In this document: one piece after another, positions 1 to 15,400 of the stretch
Layout: every line of letters starts with the position of its first letter
How positions within the stretch are numbered: the stretch's first letter is position 1
Source of the DNA: Mesorhabditis belari
Lineage: Eukaryota; Nematoda; Chromadorea; Rhabditida; Rhabditidae
DNA length: 64,000 nucleotides
Direction: 5' to 3'
Assembly (NCBI GenBank): GCA_958450365.1
Contig: CAUEEP010000074.1
Span: 186,001 to 250,000, forward strand
Position numbers and translations under genes: made by a program
Notes under the pieces: generated by a model
The model's input: only the letters and a program-made list of their open reading frames with translations
The model's database searches: none
What the model was told of the DNA's origin: nothing

Positions 1-272
1 AATACCGTTCCTATTTTAATCCAATACCGTTCCTATTTTAATCCAATACAGTTCCTATTTTAATCTAATACGGTTCCTATTTTAATTTAATACGGTTCCA
101 ATACGGCTCCTATTTGATCCAATACGGCTCCTATTTGATCCAATACCGTTCCTATTTTAATCCAATATCGCTCCTATTTTAATCCAATACGGTTGCTATT
201 TTAATCCAATACGGCTCCTATTTGAATCCAATACCGTTCCTATTTTAATCCAATACGGTTTCAATACGGTTT
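1..272. repeat. 22-bp satellite array
   Basis: Tandem units of about 22 bp built on the phrase aataccgttcctattttaat repeat from the first base, with point variants and some shorter units. The array is cut by the window edge, so its full size is unknown. No coding potential is seen. Confidence 0.93.
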
Positions 273-284
273 CTATTTTTAAAA

Positions 285-380
285 CGGAAAGCAGATTCGG
301 AATCAGCGAATCAGCGTCGAATAGTATATGGCTCGTGTCATTTGACCACCACACCCGGTTGATATTTCCTTATCAGAAAT
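285..380. mobile_element. Remnant of the ACAAGGG-type terminal inverted repeat
   Basis: About 95 bp resemble the right terminal repeat of the transposon at 51456-52487: a gcagattcggaatcagcg stretch, then a cgtcgaat motif and a catttgaccac-like stretch. No left end is visible, so this is a solo or truncated end. 381-428 shows nothing beyond a possible intron acceptor. Confidence 0.5.
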
Positions 381-428
381 ATATAAGCCAATGTCATGAA
401 TCAAATATATGCGTAAATTTTGTTTTAG

Positions 429-4382
<3,954 letters not shown>

Positions 4383-4705
4383 AGAAACAATTACAATAAA
4401 TTCATTGACAATGAAAAATGATTTCAAATGCACCAGATCATTAGCGCTTTCAGGATTTTGACGTTAGTCTTTTTTTATCTTTTAAAGAATTTTTTCAAAG
4501 TCAAAGTTGTCAAATGTTTCTTCAAAGTGACATAGCCAATTAAGAGAAGCTTTTCATATTAATTTTAGCTCTCGAAATGAAAAATTGCTTTCTACGAACG
4601 GGCCCGCTTGAGAGAATTTCATTTGTATTTTTGGTTCACCGTGGAAAATGTGATGAGAGGGCTTAATTGCATTGGGTTGCAATGAGTCAATTTCAAACAG
4701 AAATA

Positions 4706-5286
4706 CAGTTGACTCTCTCTATAACGGAACTCTATATAGTGGAAAACTCTATATAACGGAATGGAATTTTGGTCCGACGACGCTAAGCTATATGAAACGA
4801 TACTCTATACAACGGAAAGCTGTATATAACAGAACGTTCTATATAACAGAACGCTCTATATAACGGAACGCTCTATATAACGGAAAGCTTTACATAACGG
4901 AAAGCTCTATATAACGGAAAGCTTTACATAACGGAAAGTTCTATATAACGGAAAGCTTTACATAACGGAAAGCTCTATATAACGGAAAGCTTTACATAAC
5001 GGAAATTTCTATATAACGGAAAGCTCTATATAACGGAAAGCTCTATATAAAGAAACGCTCTGTATAACGGAACGCTCTATATAACGGAAAGCTTTACATA
5101 ACGGAAAGCTCTATATAACGGAAAGCTTTACATAACGGAAAGTTCTATATAACGGAAAGCTTTACATAACGGAAAGCTCTATATAACGGAAAGCTTTACA
5201 TAACGGAAATGTCTATATAACGGAAAGCTCTAAATAACGGGAAAATCATTTGGTCCCTTCCATTCCGTTATAGAGAGATTCGACTG
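4706..5286. mobile_element. Pogo/Tigger-like element filled with a 17-bp tandem array
   Basis: The ends are CAGTTGACTCTCTCTATAAC and the complementary form TTATAGAGAGATTCGACTG, flanked by TA (4704-4705, 5287-5288). CAGT termini with a TA duplication fit pogo/Tigger. The interior, about 4730-5250, is a run of roughly 17-bp units (ctctatataacggaaag and a tttacataac variant, often alternating as a 34-bp dimer). The unit resembles the terminus itself, so the array probably arose by repeated amplification of the inverted-repeat sequence. Confidence 0.85.
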
Positions 5287-5686
5287 TATTTATTCAATAA
5301 AACCCTCTAAATCCATCAAAATAGTTTCCATTTTTTTCAATAAACATTTCTTCTAAGGTTCTATTTATCTGTCAATTTGGGCTATTTTCTTGTTTAGTTG
5401 GACTTAAAGGCCGCTCTAATTTATTCAATTTTTTAAAATATTTTCTGCTGCAACAAAACTTTGTGCAATACTTGAATGATCTTGTTTAGCCGTATGTATC
5501 AGAGATAAGGGGATCGTAATAATTTGCTTATTCTGATATCATAAAATTCGAAAATCTCTTTCCCTTATCTAAGTCACATTCGACTCAATCAGTTAACTTT
5601 TGAGAAAAACAACAAAAAAATGGAACCCTCATGGGTTTGAAGCATTGCAAAAGATTAGAAAAGAGTTTTTTTATGACACAGCACCG

Positions 5687-7377
5687 ATGAACGAACACTT
5701 CTACAAGCCGTTACCGTAATTTCCACAACTTTTAACGCTTTTAGAGTGAAGCAAATTTAGAGCAGCTATTGGAGAAAGCGGAGATCGGAAGCGGAAGACC
5801 ATCGTTTTTCTCGTATCGCTAATGGTTTTCAGTTTTGCAGTAATCTTTGTGGTCGGCGATGTTTTTGCCGGTCAAGCCCTCGACAGCAAAGAGTTTGTTT
5901 TCTTGGCAAAAGTTTTCTTGGAAAGCAAAGAGTTTGTTTCCTGTTCAAAGAATCAACAATGCACATTGCAAAAACTCAAAGCTGATTAATACAATAGTTT
6001 TCTATAAAGAAGCGAATAACTCTTGTTAAATATCAGAAATTTTTAGCAATCTATAAAGCAAAAAGCTGTTTCTAGACAATATTTGTATGCAGTCTTTGAA
6101 TTATTTCAACTATAGCTTTTAGAAATAAAACATCGGCGGCTTGTGAGGATAGGATTTTGGTTGAAACTTGTCGAGATCAATTGTATGTTTACCATATAAA
6201 AACAAAGAGAATCCTCTGATTCCAGGAAACTAAAAAAAGAAGAATTGCGAGAATTGGAACAAAAAATCAACGAAACGTGGGGAAAAGCATTTTTTTGATG
6301 GAAAGGAATAACTTACTTTTTAGAAATGTTGAAAATCGAGCCGAAATCGAGAGAATACAGAAAAGCGTTGTCGAGCTGATGGGAAATGTCAACGAATTGC
6401 AAAAAAAGTTAGTCCACTCATGGAGTCTTTTAATCGAGCGCTTTTCTAGATTGGAGTTGTGTCAACAAGAGAATCGCCATCTCCAAGATAATCGGTAAAC
6501 CTCAAACAGTGCTACTTGTTGTCAGAAATCGAATCCGAGCACTTTCGATTAGAAAATTTTCTTTTCATAGATTTTAAAAAGTTTATAGGGTCCTTAAGGT
6601 CATCAAAACAGTCTCAAGCTCTCGAATCTTAAAAAAACTTAAAATTCGTGCTCAGCGCATCCGAAAACCCTAGAAAAACTTTGGAAATATCAAAAAATAA
6701 CTTAGAATAGGTAATTGGATTTGGGTGATCCTCGAAACCCAATGAATTATCTGGTTTGCCCTTTCGTTTAAAACGAATCACAAACCTATACAGTAGCCCT
6801 TACCTAATGGTTGTTTTTTTCATATTTCCTTTAAATGTTAGCCTTATTGAATAATAGATCTGGAAATTTTCGGTTTGAACATGGTATCCAACTGAGAAAT
6901 GCCATATCTTGGTCAATTTCACTCCAATCGTTTTGTCTTTGATTTCAATCGATAGAAAATTAAATTCTACGTCAATTGATATCAAAATCAAAAATATCGC
7001 AGTGAAATTGACCGAGATATGCCATTTTCCGTTGCATACCTATTGGCGTTCACGCCGAAAGTTCCCAGGTCTATTGGGTAGTGCAAGATTATGTCATTAG
7101 CTTTAATTTACATTCGATACCCCTCTCAAGAAAAAGTTAGACGATTGCATGTTGCAGAGACATCGAAAAGCTGCGAGCGCAGATGAACATGGTGCAAGAG
7201 ATGGTTGATGGAGTGTTGAAAGAGTTGAAAAGCGGCAAGGGAAGAGGGAACAACATCAACATCAGCATTGACCTATCTTCCGGCAACGTTTACAGTCATC
7301 AATACCGCAACTCTGTGGTCATTCTTTCCCCATTGCGGCAACTACTTTTCCTTGCCGCTTTTTTCCGACTTTTGTGA
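5687..7377 (+). CDS. Gene X: coiled-coil type II membrane protein with DLSSGN motif, family unknown
   Basis: Seven exons join in phase (5687-5715, 5761-5892, 6123-6182, 6226-6276, 6324-6407, 6450-6494, 7158-7377) to give 206 residues. The start MNEHFYKPLP is followed by a basic stretch and a membrane segment (IVFLVSLMVFSFAVIFVV, about residues 22-39). Two Cys residues (in ACED and ETCRDQ) and a long Lys/Glu/Gln-rich helix with heptad-like leucines follow, then INISIDLSSGNVYSHQY and a hydrophobic C-terminus ending FFRLL. That tail could be a GPI signal or a second membrane segment. Exon 2 uses a gtttgt donor, the least certain junction. Gene Y downstream has the same plan. A second intact copy is at 40177-41851. 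No known family is recognised. Confidence 0.72.
6812..7068. mobile_element. Foldback repeat in intron 6 of gene X
   Basis: Inverted arms meet around 6955; both contain a gccatatctt/gagatatgcc-type phrase beside gtcaatttcac, and the complement of tcaattgatatcaaaatcaa. Both strands therefore show similar spurious ORFs. The same structure is present in the right-arm copy at about 40510-40720, so it predates the duplication. Confidence 0.7.
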
Positions 7378-8271
7378 ACTGTATATGTCATTGTAATTGT
7401 GATTCGAAATAGCCTTAATTTCTTTTTCCTTAAATTTTGAAGCAAACTGATCTGATTGACTTCTTAACCGCCCATTGTACATATATTTGTGCTCATATTC
7501 GTGCTTTCTTTTGCATTTTATGAAATAAATTTTGATCTTTTCGAAAAAGGAAATTATTTTGTAAATAGCACACAAAGTATAGAGACAAACTGTGAAATAA
7601 TGCAATCCTGACAATCTGCGTTGATCAAGTAAATAAGCTGCGTATACCCTGGTAACCCCGAACCGAAAACGTCATTGACTATCAGTTTAACGCTATGCGC
7701 GTGCTCGGATCATTCAGTTCGACTGCGGGACTATGAATTCAATCAAATTTTCAATCCAAAGAACAAGCTTCTCTTCAAATATGAGCATTCAACACTGGCA
7801 GAAAGAGCGAACACAAAAAAAAAGAACTTTTGCGCAAATGTTTGCTCCCTTCTAGTTTGAAGATAAGGATAAAAATGTAACAGGGAAATTTAAAAAAGCG
7901 CTTTAAATTCAAAAACTATTCTTGCAACTAGAAAACCACACAATTTTCTTGCATCAAAATTTTCGCTTTTGAAAACAACTTCTCTTATCAGTTTTTTTTT
8001 GGGGCGCACAAGCTTTTGGGGCATATTTATCCGTATCAGCACGACTTTTTTATTCTGAAATGAATTTCTGGCTCAAAAAGCCAAGGTGAAGAAAACATTA
8101 CTCGTGAATAATATCATCGCGTTCTCTTAGCTAAATTCTACTCCACAATTTCAATCTTCTCAAGGTGAGTTCCGAATTTCTGGTTGCTTTAAGTTTTTCA
8201 GAGTTTTGGTTTTACTAGATATGTCTAACTGCAAATAAAGTTGAATGTTTTAGTAAAGGACACAAAAGTCG

Positions 8272-10086
8272 ATGTACTGTCAAGTTGAAAAGTCAGAAAT
8301 CGATGTCCAGAAATTGTATCGTCAAGTTGTGGATGAGGGGGAGGAAGAGAAGGAGAGGGAGATTTGTCGGAAAGAGTCCTTTCTCCTCGTCTCACTTTTT
8401 ACCGCTCTTCTCGTGATCGCCGTCATTTGGCTGTTTCTGACGATTTTCGCGAATGTCGATCTCAAACAGTGTGTGCCCTATTCTTTCGACAATTTTGCTT
8501 AGATAAAAAAGTGATTCGTAACAAAAATGAACCGAACACACAGCCAACTATTAGAATTCACTTTAAATTAAACTCGAGGCTTTTCAGTGGTAAGAACAGC
8601 AGTACATCGACGAACAACGAGCTCGAGACGCTGCTGAAAACTTGCAGAAATCTCGCGTCAGTTTACTTACTCATTAAAAATTTACACGAAAAAAGTTTAG
8701 ATTGCACCTCAAGCAGCGAATCAACGAACCGTAAGGGCAGAAATTCGAATATGTGTCCAAGGGTTGCACCATATTTGCTTAACGCGATTTGAAGCGTAAA
8801 GAATTGAAAAATATGTCATTTTTAGGTTTAAATCAATTCGACAAATGAATTTGCTATATCTTTCAAAATGAATCCTTCAAATGTGTTGCAAAAAATGGCC
8901 TTTTTTTAATTCTTTGCGATTACAAGTCGGACGCTAATACACCAGAGAAGGTCAACTGGAAGTGCTGGCCAAATCGCATGAGCCATCGACCATTCGACAC
9001 AGAATTTCACGTTGATCATGATGCTGCTTTTCTTTTTTTTGCTATAGAGTTTGTCACTCTGTCAAAAGTTATACGCGTTTAAAGGTTTGCAAGGGATTTC
9101 AAAAATCAAACCGGGAAATTACAACCTTGTCTTCCGCGGTCTTGGCAGTTACAGCGGTAGCCGAGTGATAGTGAGTTGGGACGCAAGATGGTGGCTGTCC
9201 GGTTCGAGCCCGGTAGCTGGTTACCTTTTTTTCTTTTTTTCGGTTTTGAATGCCTTATGTGTTCTCTATCGTCGCACACAATAGCATCTGGCATGCAATA
9301 GTATAGCATCTGGCACACTACTAATATGGATAAGGAGCCCAGACCGTTCCGATGAAATCAGCTACCGGATTCGAACCAGGAAGTCCTCGCCTTGCCTCCC
9401 AGCCTACTACCACTGGGTTACCCCTGCAACTGCTGTTGTAATGTAATAGACAAGGTTGTAATGTCGCGGTTTGATTTTCGGGACTCCTTACAAAACTTTA
9501 AACGTGAATAACTTTTGACAGAGTGCAAAAAAAGAAAAGCAGCATCATGATCAGCATAAAATTCTGCGTAAAATGGCCTATGGCTCATGTGATTTGGCCA
9601 ACACATTTAGTTGACCTTCTCTTGTAAGCCAAAACGACCAGACCTTAGTTTAGTTTCGGCTTTCAAAGAAGGTCCCTTTAGATGCAAGCACTCTTTCTGA
9701 AAGCTCTTCTTTCAGAATCGATGCAAAAACCAAAAGCAAGGAGAAAGAGGAGTTTCGGGAGAAGACCAAAAAGTAAGAGGCTGAACTGGTAACAACCTTG
9801 ACCTATTTGTAGATTCATGGATTGTGGACAACAAAGAGATGATGGAAAGCCCGTTAAGGTTTAAACAGTACAATTTCAGCAACTCATAAGATCTTAGGAG
9901 TTAGAGAAGAAGATCGAATTCCTCGAGACATTGCTCAAATCGAGTGAAGGTGGAGGGCAGGTGGAAGTGAACGTGGATCTCTCTTCGGGCAACACCCACT
10001 ACTATCGATATTATCACTATCAAAAATCAGTCAGCAGTGTCTCGTGGCTCTGTGCCTTTTTCATTTCAACTCTGGTATTACTCTAA
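8272..10086 (+). CDS. Gene Y: coiled-coil type II membrane protein with DLSSGN motif, family unknown
   Basis: Five exons (8272-8468, 8588-8656, 9716-9772, 9813-9858, 9898-10086) join in phase to 185 residues. An acidic and basic N-terminal tail of about 40 residues leads to a membrane segment (LLVSLFTALLVIAVIWLFLT), a Ser/Thr/Asn-rich stretch, Lys/Glu-rich coiled coil (KSKEKEEFREKTKK and ELEKKIEFLETLLK), then VEVNVDLSSGNTHYYRYYHY and a hydrophobic tail ending FFISTLVLL. The motif and tail parallel gene X, so the two look like ancient paralogues or partners. The intron 8657-9715 is swollen by the transposon at 8939-9627. Four Y loci occur in the window; this one and 37370-39223 are complete. 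A short exon at 8717-8730 was considered but breaks the frame. Confidence 0.72.
9150..9222 (+). ncRNA. tRNA-derived (SINE-like) sequence
   Basis: An A-box-like stretch (GTAGCCGAGTGATAG) is followed about 35 bp later by a near-consensus B box GGTTCGAGCCC (9201-9211) and a T-run that could end Pol III transcription. The T arm can pair (CCGG/CCGG), but a full acceptor and anticodon stem cannot be drawn. It is a tRNA relic, not a functional tRNA. Confidence 0.6.
9362..9428 (-). ncRNA. tRNA-derived (SINE-like) sequence
   Basis: On the minus strand an A-box-like AACCCAGTGGTAGTAGG precedes a perfect B box GGTTCGAATCC (plus-strand 9366-9376). The anticodon stem does not close. Near-identical copies are at 29474-29545 and 38041-38112, each paired with the other tRNA-like unit. 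Confidence 0.6.
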
Positions 10087-10420
10087 GCTCCCAACTGCGT
10101 TCTTTTTTCTTCTTCTTCCTTGGTCAACCATCTTCTTCTCTTGTTTGTTGTTTTTAAAAATAAATATTTTGAGACGAATCTGCTGCTCAACTACAAATTT
10201 GCCATCAATAACCTCTTACAAGCTACCTGTATTACAATTGTTTTCAACTATCGGCAATTGTTTTCAACTTTTCCCCAGTTACATTTTAATATTTTTTAAT
10301 TATAGAAAACAGGAACCAGTACTTTACGACCTTGAAATTTTTGCTTACTTTTTTGCTGTTCACTCTTTCATTCAATCGTATGAAAGTATAAAATAACTGA
10401 TATTTAGTTTCCAGTCAGAA

Positions 10421-11231
10421 ATGAAATTCATATTTTTACTCCTCGCTCTTTCTATTGGTTTCTGCTTTGGGAAAGCGCACAATGCTCATGCCAAGGGATT
10501 TGTGACATGCCATGGAAAACCCTATTCTGGAGCCGGAATCGGACTTCGAGTCTTTGAGTGAGTTCAAGATAGAAGAAAATGAAATATCAAGTATTGTACC
10601 GGCAAGAATTCAGTAAAATGTTCACTTCTTGTCCGACTGTGGAACTTTCTGCATATAAAAAACACTCTAGCGACTCAAACAGATCTGCCTTACAGTCTTA
10701 TTTCATTTAAAACAGAGTCGTTTACCAGCCCTCAATTTTCAGAGCAAATCCCGACGATTACGAGTGGGCCGACACTAAGGAAGAGAATGTGGCCAGCGGA
10801 GCTGATGGCCATTTCGAAATCGCCGGCTCTTGCTCGAAATGGGCCAAGCCGCACTTCAACATCACTATTTCTCATGATTGTCATGATCTGGTCGAGGTTT
10901 TTATCAATTCAAAAAGCAATTCCCGAAAGAACCGCTTTAAACATCACAAAAAAAAGTATTTTTCAATAAGTTGCCAGGAACTGATATCAACAAGCGACAA
11001 TCTTTCTTGCTCTCTTTTTACTAAAACAAGAAAAACAAGAAATTTCAGACTGAAACAGATACTTTGAACTGTGGGAAGTCGATTGAAATCCGATTACCGG
11101 ATGATTCCCAAGAGAGTCTCTATGATGCTGGAGAGCTCAAATTGGAGGCCATCGAGGTGCTCAATTGGATGTGTGGAGGAGCTCTGCTACCACCAGAAGA
11201 ATCAACACCGGAAGCACCACAAGAAGAATGA
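10421..11231 (+). CDS. Transthyretin-like (TTL/DUF290) secreted protein, copy T1
   Basis: Three exons (10421-10557, 10743-10896, 11049-11231) give 157 residues. A signal peptide (MKFIFLLLALSIGFCFG) is followed by the TTL beginning AKGFVTCHGKPYSGAGIGLR, a TDPxG-like acidic region with DGHFEIAGSC, a HxFNITISHDC stretch and a C-terminal acidic tail. TTL proteins are a large nematode-specific family of secreted proteins; most have unknown ligands. Cys residues in VTCHG, AGSCSKW, HDCHD and LNCGKS are placed as in the family. It lies 334 bp after gene Y. Four other TTL loci in the window (21285, 27888, 31402, 36235) are copies; only T1 and T4 are whole. Confidence 0.9.
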
Positions 11232-11644
11232 GCAGGCTAATTCCAATATTCATCCACAGAAAGAACAATTCATTGTTGAATGAATTTTTTCCAGATTTTT
11301 CAATGCTTTTCTATTCTTGTCTCCAATTCTCCAATCTTGTGAATAATTGAAATTTTTGATGAAACATTTCAATTGTTGTTGAATCATGAGAGGAAAACGG
11401 TTCAACTGTTTCAACAAAAATTTGAGTGCAATCTTTGATTAGATAAAATATTAATTAAATATTAAAATTTTAAAAAAAGCGAATTGAACAGAGATTGGAA
11501 AAGAGTGAAAAATTGAAAAAATACGAGCATTTGATTGAGCCAAAAAAGTAAAATAGTTTGAAAATCGAAAAGAAGAAAAAGGAAACATTGCAATACTTGA
11601 TTGAGATGAATTAAAACGCAGACAGAGAGAGGAAAGGTTACAAA

Positions 11645-11824
11645 ATGTCCGATTTATTTAAAATTCAAACTAAAATTTGCCTAGAATTTCACAAAACTCT
11701 CGAATGTTCTTTTGTTCATGTAGTCGACGAATGCTTCCCAATCGACACGAGTATATTCATGGGTTTAGTGCCTCTATGTGCTTGTTCTAAAAAAGGAATC
11801 TTAGAATTAGCCTCAAGAACATAA
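11645..11824 (+). CDS. Small ORF conserved in both duplication arms
   Basis: This 59-residue frame starts MSDLFKIQTKICLEFHKTLE and is Cys-rich (CSFVHVVDECF, LCACSKKG). The inverted copy (35727-35921, minus) keeps the frame through a 3-nt length change but shifts near the end. Coding status is uncertain: it could be a gene, a lost exon, or chance. No family is recognised. Confidence 0.3.
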   Translation: MSDLFKIQTKICLEFHKTLECSFVHVVDECFPIDTSIFMGLVPLCACSKKGILELASRT

Positions 11825-12406
11825 AAAGCTTAAGGATTTGTTGAAAAGGATCTTGTTGATATTCTAAAAACTTGAATCAATATCATTTGCGATATCAAAA
11901 TGTTTAGGTAACCACAGTTGAACTCGACTTGTCAAAGTTTACTTTCCCGTATCAAACAGACAACCTGGTGCAATATTAGCAAAATATTTGGGTGGATGAG
12001 TCAAGGAAATTCAAAATGAATTACATTCAGGCACTAGTTGATTCTGGGATGATCGATTATACAAATATAAGCCATGCTGTCAGCTTGGCTTCAGGATAAA
12101 ACTTATCCTTCAACGAGCATTTCTTTCATTTTGCTGATCTTAACACGGAAAACACGGGAGTTCAGATAATTTTGGTACTCTTTACAAGATTTTGGATATT
12201 TTGGTGCTCTTTATCCCTGCAAAAAAAGACACTTTGAATCAATGAAGTTATACGCCCACTAAACAAACAAATTAGCATATCTTTTTTACCAAATATTCTT
12301 ACCTAAACCATCAATTAAGCTATTAAACTTTACCTACGTTTTGCTTTGATTTCATTTGATTTTAATTTTAATTTTAATGCAACCCTTTTTTGCGGTAAGA
12401 ATGAAT

Positions 12407-15400
12407 TTATCGTGAATAGAGTCGATTTCTCTTTTTTTGTGGGTTTAACTCCATTGGTGCTAACTTTTTAGAGGAAATTTTGCCTAAATTTACCTCAGTC
12501 CGTCCCTCTTTCGACAGCGTATTCCACGGCATTCCGAGACTGAGCGAGTGATTCCGAGCTCTCGCCTCATTCACAATGTCGTTCACATCACGATTCTTTG
12601 TTTCTAAACCATAAATTTGGTTTAATTTGGAAGGTGATAGTAGATCAATCTTCAAGAAATGAAGCCAAGTTCGTTAAAGTTTTAGGAAAATAAATCTAAT
12701 CATTTGTCTCGTATCTCGTACCGGGTAGAATGAAGTAGAGAACGACAATCGAGATACAACTGCCCACAATGAAAGGCATGTAGCTGAACGTGACACCGAC
12801 CATCTGAATGTGATTTAGGCTAGTGCAAGACAAGTAGCATCTGGATTAGGTCAGTTCGTAATTTGTATTGTATTGTATTGTAATTTGTAAGATTAGTGCA
12901 AATAAAAGAAACTGACAAGGGAAAGGCAACAGTAGGATGTGGACAAATGTGATGAATCATCGCAGAATTTCATGCTAACTCCGAATATTTTCAAAAGCAA
13001 AATATAAAATAAAAATAAGAAATAAAAAATAGTTTTAAAGCCAGATAAAATCCAAGTCTTAAAAGATGAAAACGCAAACAAACGTTTTGCCAAAAAGGAA
13101 TCGTACACGAGCAAAAAAATGGAGTGATCGTTTTGTATGCCAGCGTTTTATCCACTATACTACCATCACGCTTAAGGCCCGTAAAAGAACCCTTATAAAG
13201 GCACCTATTTGGCTCCAAATTTTTGCCAACTTAAAACACGTGTAACGTCTCATAGAAAGTGATTTTGCAAAGACGGAAAGCAGATTTGGAATCAACGTGA
13301 AATTTTGCGTCGAATGGACTATGACTTATCTCATTTGACCACATCTAACTGTTGCCTTTCCCTTGTGAGCTTTGCTTAGTTCTCATGTAGGAAATATTGG
13401 CCAATTCACTACTCACAATCAGCAGTTTAGATGTATGGTGATTGTTTTTGCTTGAAGTTTTCCTTGCAATCCATATTACGAAAGAAATTTAAGTACTTGA
13501 ACTTAGTTACCTGTTGAAATGGTAGATACGCTGATGAGATAATCATCGTCATGAAGAAAGCGACGAAGACCGAGACCGTGACAGCCGTTGAACGGAACTG
13601 AAAACGATTTTGGGATTCAAATTTACTTGAAAAATTCTGCGAATTCTTTAAGGCAAGCATTAAAAGTTCGAATCAAGCGAAATCTTACATGTTGATTGAA
13701 AAGCTCTCCGGTGATCATCCAGGGAATCGGCGAGCCGACCCCATACACGCACATGTACAAAACGAGAGCGCCGATCGTTCCGTAGCTTGCCCAAGTCGCC
13801 TAAAACAAAGCCGTACTTTCAAAAATGACACTAAGTTTAGATTTTCTAAGCTTCTAAGTCAAAACAAACGTGGACTCACTTGTCCGTATTGTTGAATTCC
13901 TGTGAACAGAGTGAGCAGCGATAAAGCGATGAGACAGGAGATCAACTAAAAAGGAGTTGATATAAAAGTTTATTCTACGAGTTTACAAGTTCTTGTACTT
14001 TATGCTCAACATGGAAACACACACCATCTGGTGGATTGAATTCTTTATTAGTGCGCCAGAAAGAAAGGAAACAAAAATGCTTTGATACTCTGTGCACAAA
14101 AATGGAACTAAACCCTGTCTGTAGCAATTAATCGCATTAATTTGTTCAAATTTTATCGAAAACCTTTATTTATTCAATTGAACTCACTTGGAATAGAGAA
14201 AGTGGCCTTCGCCCAACTCGATCAATCAACAAAGGAGCCGAACAAGCGAACAAAAAGTAGACTACACCGATAGCCAGCGTTGCGTAACGAGCTGTTTGTC
14301 TAAATTTCATTAATTAAATATAATTTTATGAAGTTTATATGACTCTTTCTTGAAATTTAAAAGAATAAGATATCTACTCAATACAGAAGCCATCTTTTTG
14401 ATCTTTTAGCGGCTGCAAAATGTTTCGATGCTCGTAGGTTTCTTGATAGATAGACGTTGGCACTACAAGCTACAAACACTTCTAACTTGCTTCAACTCTG
14501 CCGGATTGACATGATCTATAGCTCATATAATAGAGAATTTCAAGAGCCTTCGAATGGATCAAAGCACGCCCAAAGCTACTAGTGCTAAAGAAAGTTACAG
14601 TGGTTTGTAGTCCTAGTGAACCGTACTTGCACTTAGTTGAAGCGATCGAGTCGTTTGCAGTTTGTCATTTTTGTAATTTATAGTACCAATATCTCTTAGT
14701 TACTTAATTTCTAAGAATTCAAGATTCCAGTATTTCTTTATTGATTAGATATCATCAAGTCGAACTCACGGATCAAGTTTCGCGTTGATAAACATATCAG
14801 TCGAGTAAGCAAAGACAGCTGTGCATCCGGTGAACTGCTGAGCGACCATGACAAGAAGAGAAACGAGTAGGGGAAGACGGAGCTTCTTGCTCGTAAAGAG
14901 TTCCCAAAAAGAACCGGATCGACTCTAGAATGAAGCAATATTTACTTTTGAATATGAAAATTTACTTTGTCTCGTGCGCTCTCTCGGATGAGTTCGTTGA
15001 AGACGGGTTTTGCTTGTAACTCACCAACCAAAGCAACAATTGAATCATAGGCACCTTCTCGATTTCCACGGGTCACCAATAGATACCTGAAGAATAAGGT
15101 AAAGAAATGAATGGCAAAGAATTCAGAACCGAGGGGGACTTGAACTCTGACCTTCTGCTTACCGCGCAGAGCTATTTGCACACCTTTGCCCAAGAAGAAA
15201 TCAGAAAGACAAGGAAGAGAAAGAAAGGAAGAAAGAGAAGGATAAATAAATCTTTGAGGCTTAGTTTAGCCAAATCTTTAATAATTTAGTGGACCAAAAG
15301 TCATGAATTTTCCTGATTTTCCACTTCTAGATCTCAATCACTTTTGCTTAAGTTCTGTGCCCAATAACAGCTTTAGCAGATTCAAGAAATATGCAAATGA

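Larger units (their letters stand above)
8939..9627. mobile_element. Long-TIR element with two tRNA-like cores
   Basis: Terminal inverted repeats of about 190 bp (about 8939-9134 and 9446-9627) begin with a degenerate ACAAGGGAAGGTCAACT phrase. The core of about 310 bp contains two tRNA-like sequences in convergent orientation (9150-9222 plus, 9362-9428 minus). It lies in intron 2 of gene Y. Equivalent copies are at 29271-29936 and 37836-38524. Confidence 0.8.

Noticed and set aside
8364..8792. 142-residue frame overlapping gene Y exons 1 and 2
   Set aside because: Out of frame with the membrane segment in exon 1; it runs through intron 1 and past the exon 2 donor.
9362..9428. Functional tRNA gene
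   Set aside because: A and B boxes are present but acceptor and anticodon stems do not pair.
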